Notes under the pieces: generated by a model
What the model was told of the DNA's origin: nothing
Database searches by the model: none
What the model saw: only the letters and a program-made list of their open reading frames with translations
Translations under genes and position numbers: made by a program
Assembly (NCBI GenBank): GCA_003525885.1
Contig: DQIG01000015.1
Coordinates: 1-21,481, forward strand
Source of the DNA: Stenotrophomonas sp.
GTDB taxonomy: Bacteria; Pseudomonadota; Gammaproteobacteria; Xanthomonadales; Xanthomonadaceae
Direction: 5' to 3'
Length of the DNA: 21,481 nt
Shown: piece by piece, positions 6,866 to 13,439 of the stretch
Numbering within the stretch: position 1 is the first letter of the stretch
How the letters are laid out: every line of letters starts with the position of its first letter

Positions 6866-9823
6866 TCAGAAGGTGAACACATACTCCAACGCGAACTCGC
6901 GGCCGACCGCACCCAGCAACCGGGTCGGGGCGAAGTCGTAGTCCAGCTTGTACGGGTCCTTGTGGTTCCAGCTGGCCGAATTGAACACGTTGTTGACGTA
7001 GACATTGATCTTGGCGTGCTCGGTCACCTGGTAGCCCACGTTGAAATTCCAGGTGATGAACGGCCCGACCCGGCCGAAGTAGCGCGAGGTCTGCTGGCCC
7101 GCGTTGGGGTTCGGGTTCACCGAGCCATCCGGCAGCCGCGCCGGCTCAAGGCAGTTCAGCGACGGGCTGTCACTGGGCACGTAGCCATCGGCGAACGGCA
7201 GGCAGCCACCGGGATTGTCCAGGCGATCGGTGCCCCAGTGGTAGCGCACGCCCGGCACCGAACCGATGCGGTCGGCATAGACGTTGGCGTTCCAGTTGCC
7301 GCGCTGCCAGGCCAGGCTCGCGCGCAGCTTGCTGCGCAGGTCGCGATCACGGCGTTCCGGATTCGGGTCGTTGGCGTAGCGCTGTTCCTTGGTCGAGATC
7401 TGGTTGGTGTAGTTCACACCCAGCTGGAAGCTGCCCCACTGGGCGGTCTCCAGCCGGTAGCGCGCGGTCAGGTCGATGCCGCGCACCTCGCGGCTGGCCA
7501 GGTTGAACGGGCCGCGCTCGATCGATACCAGTCGACCGTTGCTGTCACGGTTCACGCGGGCCAGGATGCCGGCGCAGTACTCGCCACCGGCCGGGTTGGC
7601 CCACGGCGTACCGTCCATGTTCTTGCCGGTCAGGCAACCGGCCTCGCTGGCCAGCACCTCATCGGCGCCGACGTCGACGATCATGTCTTCCAGCTTGATC
7701 GCCCAGTAGTCGGCACTGACCGACAGGTTCGGCAGCACATCCCAGACAAAGCCGACCGTCCACGAATCGCCGGTCTCCGAACGCAGCAGCGGCGTGCCAC
7801 GCCGATTCACATCGAACGTGTACCAGACATCGGTGTTGCCCACGCCACAATTGTTGACCAGGTAGGCGCCGCTCTGGATGCAGCGCAGGCGGTCATAGGT
7901 CTGCACTTCCGAACTGCTCGGCTGGCCCAGCAGGTAATGCATGTCCGGCGCGTGGAAGCTGGTGGCGTACGAGCCACGCACCAGCAGCGATTCGACCGGG
8001 CGCCATTCCAGGCCGACGTTCCAGGTGGGTTCCTTCTGGCTGCCGATGTTCAGCGCTTCGCTGCTGTCGTCGGCCTTGTAGTTGCCATAGCGGTCGTAGC
8101 GCGCGGCCGCAGTGGCGGTCACGCTGTCCAGCAGCGGAATCTTGAACTCGACGCCGGCCGAGTAGCGGGTGCGCTCGCCACCACCACGGTCGACGTTCTG
8201 CAGGTCGAAGTCGATGCCGGCGCGCGGATCCGGACTGAGGTGGTAGCCCTGCTGCGCGACTTCGGCCACGGCGGCGAACGAGATCGGACCGGCCCAGCCC
8301 TTGAACAGTTCACCGGTGATGTCCGCCGAGGCCTGGTTGACCCAGGACGTTGCGCGATTCTTCGCGACGGTGCCCATCTGCCAGTACTGGTCCGGCGTCA
8401 GCGGATTCCACCAGCGCGATTCGTTCAGTGCGTAGATCGCCTCGCCATCGGCGGTGGTGCCCAGCCGCGGGCCGAGGAAGTAGTCATACGACTTCTGCTT
8501 GTCGACCACGTTCTGCCGTTCTTCCACCCGGTAGTACGAGCGCCCCACCGTGGCACTCCAGTCGAAGCGGCCGGCGAGGCGGCCACGCAGGCCGGCGCTC
8601 CAGTCCCAGGACAGTTCGCGGTTGGTGTTGCGCAGCGTATCCAGGCCACCGACTTCGTTCGGGGTGAACTGGCGCACGCCAAGGATCGGGCGGTTGCGGT
8701 TGGCATCCCAGTAGTAGCCGTTGTCATCGTCGACCAGCGAGACGCTGGGCGGATTGGTGCCCCAGATCGCTTCGGAGCGGTACACCGCCAGGTTGGTCCA
8801 GGCCTGCAGGTCGTTGCTGAAATCGAAGGTGGCATACAGGTTGCCGGACACGTTCTCGGCGCCGCCGGTGAGCAGCCAGTTGGCGTAGTCGGCGCTCATG
8901 CCACACAGGCGGCCGGTGTTGGTGATGGTGTTGGCGGCGTAGTTGTAGACCAGTCGATCGGCGGTGTAGTACTCGCCGTTGAACTTCTCGCAGGTGCCGG
9001 CGGGCGGCGCCATACGCTGGCCCGTGGTCGGATCGATCAGCGCCAGGCCGGCGGTCGGACGGAAGCCGACCTTGCGCTGCTCCATGTTCCACGACGCGTA
9101 CGGTGCATCATCGGCATCGTCCATCTGCGGGCGATCACGCCCGAACAACGGATCGCGCTTGGTGTACTGCAGCGCGTAGGTCACGCTCCAGTTGTCACCG
9201 GTCTTGCCGCCGGCCCAGGAAAGGTCCCAGGTATCGCGCCCGCCCTCGGTGGAGGTACCACCACGCACGCGCACTTCGTCGCCGTCGTAGTTGGTTTTCA
9301 GGATGACGTTGACCACGCCGGCAATCGCGTCCGAGCCATAGATGGCGGAAGCACCACCGGTCAGCACTTCGATGCGTTCCACCGCCGCAGCCGGAATGTT
9401 GCCGTAGTTGGAGAAGTTGGTTTCGCCGCCATAGGGCAGCGGGTAATCGGCCACGCGACGGCCGTTGACCAGCAGCAGCGAGCGGTTCGGACCCATCCCG
9501 CGCAGGTTCAGGCCACTGGCATTGGGGGTGTGCGAGCCCCACTGCGAAGCGGCTTCGACGGTGCCGGTGGCTTCGGTGAGGGTCTTCAGCGCGTCGTACA
9601 CGCTGACGAAGCCTTCCTTCTGGATCTGCGCGGCGGTGATCACGTTGACCGGTGCCGGGCCTTCGACGCCGGCGCGCTTGATGCGCGAGCCGGTAACGGT
9701 GACTGCGTCGAGATCCTTGGTGGACGAACTGGCAGCTTCCTGAGCACTGGCAGCGAGGGGCAACAGGGCCAGGACCAGGGCCTGGGACAGCAGGTGACGA
9801 CGCTTGCGGACGAACTGAGCCAT
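6866..9823 (-). CDS. TonB-dependent receptor
   Basis: A 985-residue outer-membrane receptor. It has a Sec signal peptide (RKRRH, then a hydrophobic core ending LPLAASAQ, residues 6-28), a TonB box LDAVTVTG at 38-45, a plug domain (about 55-178) with the family signatures GLNLRGMGPNRSLLLVNGRR and AVERIEVLTGGASAIYGSDA, and a beta-barrel ending in FALEYVFTF. Several paired cysteines in loop-like segments (for example CIQSGAYLVNNC) could form disulphides outside the cell. The barrel is of the large type often linked to oligosaccharide or peptide uptake; the substrate is unknown. It sits between the copper genes and the CutC/asparaginase cluster. It is not methionine- or histidine-rich, so a copper role is not indicated. 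The ATG at 9823 has only a weak GAAGAG upstream. The upstream region carries strong palindromes, and a SMAG hairpin follows the stop. Confidence 0.93.
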   Translation of the reverse strand: MAQFVRKRRHLLSQALVLALLPLAASAQEAASSSTKDLDAVTVTGSRIKRAGVEGPAPVNVITAAQIQKEGFVSVYDALKTLTEATGTVEAASQWGSHTPNASGLNLRGMGPNRSLLLVNGRRVADYPLPYGGETNFSNYGNIPAAAVERIEVLTGGASAIYGSDAIAGVVNVILKTNYDGDEVRVRGGTSTEGGRDTWDLSWAGGKTGDNWSVTYALQYTKRDPLFGRDRPQMDDADDAPYASWNMEQRKVGFRPTAGLALIDPTTGQRMAPPAGTCEKFNGEYYTADRLVYNYAANTITNTGRLCGMSADYANWLLTGGAENVSGNLYATFDFSNDLQAWTNLAVYRSEAIWGTNPPSVSLVDDDNGYYWDANRNRPILGVRQFTPNEVGGLDTLRNTNRELSWDWSAGLRGRLAGRFDWSATVGRSYYRVEERQNVVDKQKSYDYFLGPRLGTTADGEAIYALNESRWWNPLTPDQYWQMGTVAKNRATSWVNQASADITGELFKGWAGPISFAAVAEVAQQGYHLSPDPRAGIDFDLQNVDRGGGERTRYSAGVEFKIPLLDSVTATAAARYDRYGNYKADDSSEALNIGSQKEPTWNVGLEWRPVESLLVRGSYATSFHAPDMHYLLGQPSSSEVQTYDRLRCIQSGAYLVNNCGVGNTDVWYTFDVNRRGTPLLRSETGDSWTVGFVWDVLPNLSVSADYWAIKLEDMIVDVGADEVLASEAGCLTGKNMDGTPWANPAGGEYCAGILARVNRDSNGRLVSIERGPFNLASREVRGIDLTARYRLETAQWGSFQLGVNYTNQISTKEQRYANDPNPERRDRDLRSKLRASLAWQRGNWNANVYADRIGSVPGVRYHWGTDRLDNPGGCLPFADGYVPSDSPSLNCLEPARLPDGSVNPNPNAGQQTSRYFGRVGPFITWNFNVGYQVTEHAKINVYVNNVFNSASWNHKDPYKLDYDFAPTRLLGAVGREFALEYVFTF

Positions 9824-9882
9824 GGGTGGTTGCTCTTCGAAAGTGTGGACGCACGGACGGGTGGTGGCGCGGCACTACGACG

Positions 9883-9900
9883 GATCCAGGTACCTGGATC
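9883..9900. promoter_or_regulatory. 18-bp perfect palindrome upstream of the minus-strand receptor
   Basis: GATCCAGGTACCTGGATC is a perfect inverted repeat without spacer, 60 bp upstream of the receptor start codon. A palindrome of this length in a non-coding region is most simply read as an operator for a dimeric regulator. Alternatively it folds as a hairpin in the 5' untranslated region. Its right end overlaps a TGGATCGGTTCA element at 9895-9906. Confidence 0.55.
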
Positions 9901-9941
9901 GGTTCAAGCCCGATGCGGCACCCCCCCTGTGGATCGATCCA
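9895..9941. promoter_or_regulatory. Two LacI-like operator candidates upstream of the receptor
   Basis: TGGATCGATCCA (9930-9941) is a perfect 12-bp palindrome with the central CG typical of LacI-family operators. A weaker copy, TGGATCGGTTCA (9895-9906), matches it at 10 of 12 positions, 35 bp closer to the gene. A related element, TGGATCGATTGA, is found at 13048-13059 just upstream of the sugar kinase gene. No LacI-family gene is in the window, so the cognate regulator is unknown. Confidence 0.5.
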
Positions 9942-10147
9942 AACTAAAGCACAGCTGAACCACGCCCGGCATGCGGCAACGCAGCAACAGCCGGCAGAAT
10001 GCCGCTATCGGCTGCCGGTATCCAGAACAATCAAAGGGTTGCGATATACCGCTGATGGGAAGGTGCAGGAATCGATGACACGATCACGACAACCACGCGC
10101 GGAACGGTCTTGTCCGCGTAGTCGCGTGCGGCCGGCAGCGGGTCGTT
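9942..10147. other. Intergenic stretch without recognisable gene
   Basis: Between the receptor upstream sites and the SMAG repeat behind cutC, I find no convincing coding frame or RNA gene. One modest stem, CCGGCAG (9991-9997) with CTGCCGG (10012-10018), spans a 14-base loop. TTTAGT on the minus strand near 9944-9949 could be part of a promoter for the receptor, but no good partner element is visible. Confidence 0.4.
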
Positions 10148-10217
10148 GTAGAGCCGAGCCTGCGCTCGGCTGCTGTTGTTCGTCGCGAAGAGCAGCCGAG
10201 CGCGGGCTCGGCTCTAC
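10148..10217. repeat. SMAG-type repeat pair in inverted orientation
   Basis: Two 24-bp GTAG hairpins face each other. The first (10148-10171) begins GTAGAGCCGAGC and folds back with GCTCGGCT. The second (10194-10217) is its near-exact reverse complement and ends GCTCGGCTCTAC. The pair can fold as two small hairpins or as one long stem. It starts 15 nt beyond the cutC stop codon, so it probably forms the 3' end of that transcript. Confidence 0.88.
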
Positions 10218-10232
10218 AGAAGAAGCGGGTTA

Positions 10233-10967
10233 CTACGCGTCGTCCAGCGCCTGCCGCAGGGCAGCCACGGTCGCGGTGGCGGTCTGGCTCCAGTCCGGAT
10301 CCAGTCCGCGCAGCGCCGGGTTCTGGAACTGCATCGCCGAGCGGCGCAGGCCCTTGGCCGAGGCATGCAGTTCGGTACAGCCGCTCCGTCGTGCTACGGC
10401 AGCGATATTGGCCGGGCCCAGTCCCGCGCCGGCCATCACACTGATGCGGCCCGCCGCTTGTGTGACCAGACCCGCCAGCACATCCGCGCCCGCCTCGGCG
10501 CTGACCTGGCCGCCCGAGGTCAGCACGCGCTGGCAACCCAGCCCGATCACCTGCTCCAGCGCCGCCGGCAGATCGCGGGCGGCGTCGAAGGCGCGATGGA
10601 AGGTCACCTGCAACGGCCCGGCGGCCTGCACAAGTTCACGGCACAGCGCCAGGTCGATGCCGCCCTGCACATCCAGTGCGCCGATCACCACGCCATCGCA
10701 GCCCAGCGCACGGCACTGCGCGATGTCACGCAGCATCAGTTCGGTTTCCAGCGCGTCGTAGTGGAAGTCACCCGGACGTGGCCGCACCAGCACGAACAGC
10801 GGAATGGACAGGCGCTCGCGGGCAATCGCGATGCTGGCGAACGACGGCGTGGTGCCGCCCTCGGCCAGGTTGTCGAACAGTTCGATGCGATCAGCGCCGC
10901 CGGCCTGTGCGGCCAACGCCGAGGCCAGCGAGTTGCTGGCGATCTCCAGGGTGCGCCGCGTGCTCAC
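10233..10967 (-). CDS. cutC: CutC-family protein
   Basis: A 244-residue TIM-barrel protein of the CutC family, historically named copper homeostasis protein, whose biochemical role is unsettled. Family motifs: GGADRIEL (23-30), LAEGGTTPS (34-42), RPRPGDFHY (62-70), FHRAFD (123-128), SGG (151-153), MAGAGL (178-183) and HASA (201-204). At residue 31, where E. coli and human CutC (as I recall them) have a cysteine implicated in Cu(I) binding, this protein has phenylalanine. The LEICC-type N-terminal motif is here LEIAS. The GTG start (10965-10967) overlaps the stop of the preceding asparaginase gene by 4 bp (GTGA), which suggests translational coupling. Together with the lack of a CueR-type site, this points to a role with the asparaginase and the sugar kinase rather than in copper handling. 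Family assignment is firm, function is not. Confidence 0.92.
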   Translation of the reverse strand: MSTRRTLEIASNSLASALAAQAGGADRIELFDNLAEGGTTPSFASIAIARERLSIPLFVLVRPRPGDFHYDALETELMLRDIAQCRALGCDGVVIGALDVQGGIDLALCRELVQAAGPLQVTFHRAFDAARDLPAALEQVIGLGCQRVLTSGGQVSAEAGADVLAGLVTQAAGRISVMAGAGLGPANIAAVARRSGCTELHASAKGLRRSAMQFQNPALRGLDPDWSQTATATVAALRQALDDA

Positions 10968-11962
10968 GCCTGGGTGCTCGTGTAGATCGACGGCGAGTCG
11001 CGCAGGTCATCCTGGCGCTGCGCATCACACACGGCGTAGACAAAGCCGCGATGCAACGCATAGGCGCCAACCTCACCCTGCTTGTTCATCGCCAGGAAAC
11101 ACACCTGCAGCGTGCGACTGGCTTCCGGGCGCTTGCGCACCACGCGGTCGATCGCCTCGCGGCAGGCCTGCGCCGGCGAGCGCCCCTGGCGCATCAGCTC
11201 GACCACCAGGAACGAAGCGGCGTTGCGGATCATCTCCTCACCCACGCCCGACGCGGTTGCTGCGCCCACTTCGTTGTCGACATACAGTCCGGCGCCGATG
11301 ATCGGGCTGTCGCCGACGCGGCCATGCAGTTTCCAGGCCATGCCGCTGGTGGTGCAGGCGCCGGCCAGATTGCCCCTGGCATCCAGTGCCAGCATGCCGA
11401 TGGTGTCGTGGTTGTCGCTGTTGCCGGGAATACCACGCCGCTCAGCATTGATCTGCGGCTGGTACTTCTCGGTCTTCAGCCACTCGCGCCAGGCCGCTTC
11501 GGCCTTCGGTGTCAGCAGATGCTTGCGCTCGAAACCCTGCTGCACCGCGAACTGCTGCGCGCCCTCGCCCACCAGCAAAACATGCGGGCTGTTTTCCATC
11601 ACTTTGCGGGCCACCGACACCGGGTGCAGGATGTCGACCAGCGCAGCCACTGCGCCACAACGGCCATCGCCATCCATGATGCTCGCGTCCAGGCTCAGCA
11701 CGCCATCGCGATCCGGGTTGCCGCAATGACCGACGGTGGGGTTGCACAGCTCACTCTCGGCCCAGCGTGCGCCCGCTTCCACCGCATCCAGCGCACTGCC
11801 GCCCTGCGCCAGCACCTTCCATGCGGCCTGGTTGGCCGGCACGCCGAAGTCCCAGGTCGAAACCACCTTGGCCCCACCCTGCGTGCGTGCCTGCACGCCC
11901 GGCAAAGCCGCCATGCCTGCGGCCAGTGCACCGGCCTGCAGGAACTGCCTGCGATCCACCAT
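10964..11962 (-). CDS. N4-(beta-N-acetylglucosaminyl)-L-asparaginase, Tat-exported
   Basis: A 332-residue Ntn-hydrolase of the aspartylglucosaminidase type (Asparaginase_2 family). It cleaves the bond between GlcNAc and the asparagine side chain left after N-glycoprotein breakdown. The nucleophile is Thr187 in NHDTIGM, where the precursor should cut itself into an alpha chain (to residue 186) and a beta chain. GRVGDSPIIGAG (214-225) and CTTSG (203-207) are further active-site signatures. The N-terminus DRRQFLQAGALAAG is a twin-arginine signal, so the enzyme probably works in the periplasm. The start at 11962 is supported by GGAGG about 5 nt upstream. It lies 51 bp after the sugar kinase gene and is coupled to cutC downstream. 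A plant-type isoaspartyl peptidase is the main alternative, but the HDTIGM context fits aspartylglucosaminidase better. Confidence 0.9.
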   Translation of the reverse strand: MVDRRQFLQAGALAAGMAALPGVQARTQGGAKVVSTWDFGVPANQAAWKVLAQGGSALDAVEAGARWAESELCNPTVGHCGNPDRDGVLSLDASIMDGDGRCGAVAALVDILHPVSVARKVMENSPHVLLVGEGAQQFAVQQGFERKHLLTPKAEAAWREWLKTEKYQPQINAERRGIPGNSDNHDTIGMLALDARGNLAGACTTSGMAWKLHGRVGDSPIIGAGLYVDNEVGAATASGVGEEMIRNAASFLVVELMRQGRSPAQACREAIDRVVRKRPEASRTLQVCFLAMNKQGEVGAYALHRGFVYAVCDAQRQDDLRDSPSIYTSTQA

Positions 11963-12013
11963 CTTCCCCTCCCAGTCTGCAATGCACGGCTGGCCCGATG
12001 CCGGCCGTGCCGA

Positions 12014-13036
12014 TCAGTCGTGCGTGGGCTGTCGTGCGGCGTGCCAGACCGCTGCACCGAGCACGCCCAGCTGGCCGTGCTCCACGCGCCATACCGGCAC
12101 CTGGCGCAGCACCTCGGTCAGCACGCCCTTGTTGAGGAAGCGCTCACGGAAGCGGCCATCGGCCAGGAAATCCTGCACATGCGCGGAAATACCCCCGGCC
12201 AGGTACACCGAACGCGCACCGACGGCGATCGCTGCGTCGCCGGCCAGGCTGCCCAGCCAGGCACAGAACACCTGCAGTGTTTCCACGGCCAGCGCATCCT
12301 CGCCGCTGCGCGCGGCGCCGATCAGTGCCTCGGTGCTGCTCCATACCGGGGTGACGCCACGCAGTTCGCACAGGCACGGATACAGGTTCATCAGGCCACT
12401 ACCGGACAGCACGCGCTCGTTGTCCACGTGCGCCCAGCGCTGCAGCAGCTTGCCCAGCACCTGCAGTTCCAGCGCGTTGCCAGCGCCGAGCGCGGCGTGG
12501 CCGATCTCGCTGGCCAGCACCGGGCGCTCACCATCGGCGAAGCGCAACGCTGCGCCCAGCCCGGTACCGGCGCCCAGCACCAGCGCCGGGAACGCCTGCG
12601 CCGGGTCAGCATCGCCGTTCAGCGGCACCAGCGTGTCGGGCTGCAGGTAAGGGATGGCCAGCGCCACCGCCTCGAAATCGTTGATCAGCTGCAGCTCGTG
12701 CAGCCCGGACTGCGCGCGGGTGGCCGACAGCGACACCGTCCAAGGCAGGTTGGAATTGATCAGCACGTCGCCATCGAGCAGGCCGGCGATGGCAACCACC
12801 GCGGTCTGCACCGGCTGGCCAAAGCCAGCGGTGAAATCGGCGAGGATCGCGGCCAGGCTGGGATGCTCGGCGCAGGCATAGGTGCGATGGCTGCCCAGCA
12901 GGGGCGCCTGACCAGATCGGGTTTCAGCCAGCGCAAGGCGGGCAAAGGTGCCGCCAACGTCGGCGACCACCAGGTGGCGCGGAAGACCACCGCGGGCGGA
13001 GTCGTAGGAAACCGGGGACGCTGCTGCGATGGTCAC
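12014..13036 (-). CDS. glk: Glucokinase-family sugar kinase
   Basis: A 340-residue ATP-dependent hexokinase of the bacterial glucokinase family (PF02685 type). It shows the phosphate-1 motif DVGGT (26-30), the catalytic aspartate in LINDFEAVA (D120), LGAGTGLG (154-161), the sugar-contacting SEIGH (176-180), ERVLSGSGLMNLY (207-219) and AGGI (280-283). E. coli glucokinase has EGGH where this protein has EIGH. In Xanthomonas some glucokinase-like proteins act in GlcNAc use, and the asparaginase next door releases GlcNAc, so the substrate may be GlcNAc rather than glucose. The start is GTG at 13036 with AGG 5 nt upstream. A LacI-like palindrome lies 11-24 nt before the start codon. The family is certain, the substrate is open. 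Confidence 0.9.
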   Translation of the reverse strand: MTIAAASPVSYDSARGGLPRHLVVADVGGTFARLALAETRSGQAPLLGSHRTYACAEHPSLAAILADFTAGFGQPVQTAVVAIAGLLDGDVLINSNLPWTVSLSATRAQSGLHELQLINDFEAVALAIPYLQPDTLVPLNGDADPAQAFPALVLGAGTGLGAALRFADGERPVLASEIGHAALGAGNALELQVLGKLLQRWAHVDNERVLSGSGLMNLYPCLCELRGVTPVWSSTEALIGAARSGEDALAVETLQVFCAWLGSLAGDAAIAVGARSVYLAGGISAHVQDFLADGRFRERFLNKGVLTEVLRQVPVWRVEHGQLGVLGAAVWHAARQPTHD

Positions 13037-13047
13037 GCTGGCCTGCT

Positions 13048-13063
13048 TGGATCGATTGAATCG
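13048..13063. promoter_or_regulatory. LacI-like operator candidate upstream of the sugar kinase
   Basis: TGGATCGATTGA (13048-13059) matches the perfect palindrome found upstream of the minus-strand receptor at 10 of 12 positions. Extended by one base on the left, it shares TTGGATCGAT exactly with the minus-strand reading of that site. It overlaps a second palindrome, CGATTGAATCG (13053-13063). It lies 12 nt upstream of the GTG start, a position fit for repression. Confidence 0.45.
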
Positions 13064-13064
13064 C

Positions 13065-13084
13065 CCCGATTCTCAGGCATCGGG
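13065..13084. other. Short hairpin between the unknown gene and the sugar kinase gene
   Basis: CCCGAT (13065-13070) and ATCGGG (13079-13084) form a 6-bp stem with an 8-base loop, 36 nt beyond the stop of the upstream 94-residue protein gene. It could weaken read-through into the kinase gene or be part of the kinase control region. No T tract follows on the minus strand. Confidence 0.35.
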
Positions 13085-13120
13085 ACGGCTTTGCCTAGCG
13101 CGCCGGTGGTTCAGGTTGGG

Positions 13121-13405
13121 CTACATGCCTTCCTGTTCGGCCACCTGCACCCCGTCCACCAGCACGCGCAGGCGCTGCGGGCGGAAGCCAGCGAACAACA
13201 GCGGCCGGGTGCGCTCAACCAACACTTCGTGGCCGGCGATCCGCCGCATCCACGACTGTACCAGCGAGAACGAGAAGTGGGTGCCCGGATGCAGCGGGTG
13301 CTGCACCCAGACCTTCTCGGTGGCGCTCTGCAGCAGCATCGCGCCGGTGAACCAGTGGCGGCTGAGGGTCACCGGCGTGGTGCCGGCCATGAAGCGGATA
13401 TCCAT
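13121..13405 (-). CDS. Small protein of unknown function, 94 residues
   Basis: I do not recognise this protein. It starts MDIRFMAGTTPVTLSRHWFT, has no signal peptide, no cysteine and no transmembrane segment, and reads as a mixed alpha/beta fold. A predicted beta strand pair (LRVLVDGVQVAEQEG) sits at the C-terminus and a central part is rich in aromatic residues and histidine (VQHPLHPGTHFSFSLVQSW). The start at 13405 is supported by AAAGGA 7 nt upstream; the frame is open further upstream but would run back into the phosphoesterase gene. It lies 34 bp behind that gene on the same strand and is probably co-transcribed with it. Codon use (high GC at third positions) is like the neighbours, so it is likely a real gene. 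Confidence 0.7.
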   Translation of the reverse strand: MDIRFMAGTTPVTLSRHWFTGAMLLQSATEKVWVQHPLHPGTHFSFSLVQSWMRRIAGHEVLVERTRPLLFAGFRPQRLRVLVDGVQVAEQEGM

Positions 13406-13439
13406 GCGGGGTCCTTTCGCTGGAGCAGTGATGCGGAGG

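Noticed and set aside
4197..6941. Long plus-strand frame (914 codons) opposite copA
   Set aside because: The translation is dominated by His, Arg, Gln and Gly without any motif, while the other strand encodes a full P-type ATPase. It is an antisense shadow.
6866..9823. Second TonB receptor as a copper importer because it lies between copA and cutC
   Set aside because: No enrichment of Met or His motifs was seen, there is no CueR-type site upstream, and the CutC nearby lacks its copper-linked cysteine. Position alone is not enough.
9921..9927. Run of seven C upstream of the receptor as a phase-variation tract
   Set aside because: Seven bases is short for slippage in a GC-rich genome, and the run is not placed between promoter elements I can identify.
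6806..9958. Long plus-strand frame (1050 codons) opposite the second TonB receptor
   Set aside because: No recognisable domain. It runs through the SMAG repeat and the upstream palindromes, and the opposite strand has a complete receptor.
9985..10020. Hairpin resembling a small RNA or terminator in the gap upstream of the receptor
   Set aside because: The stem is only 7 bp with a 14-base loop, with no T tract and no promoter; GC-rich DNA gives such stems often.
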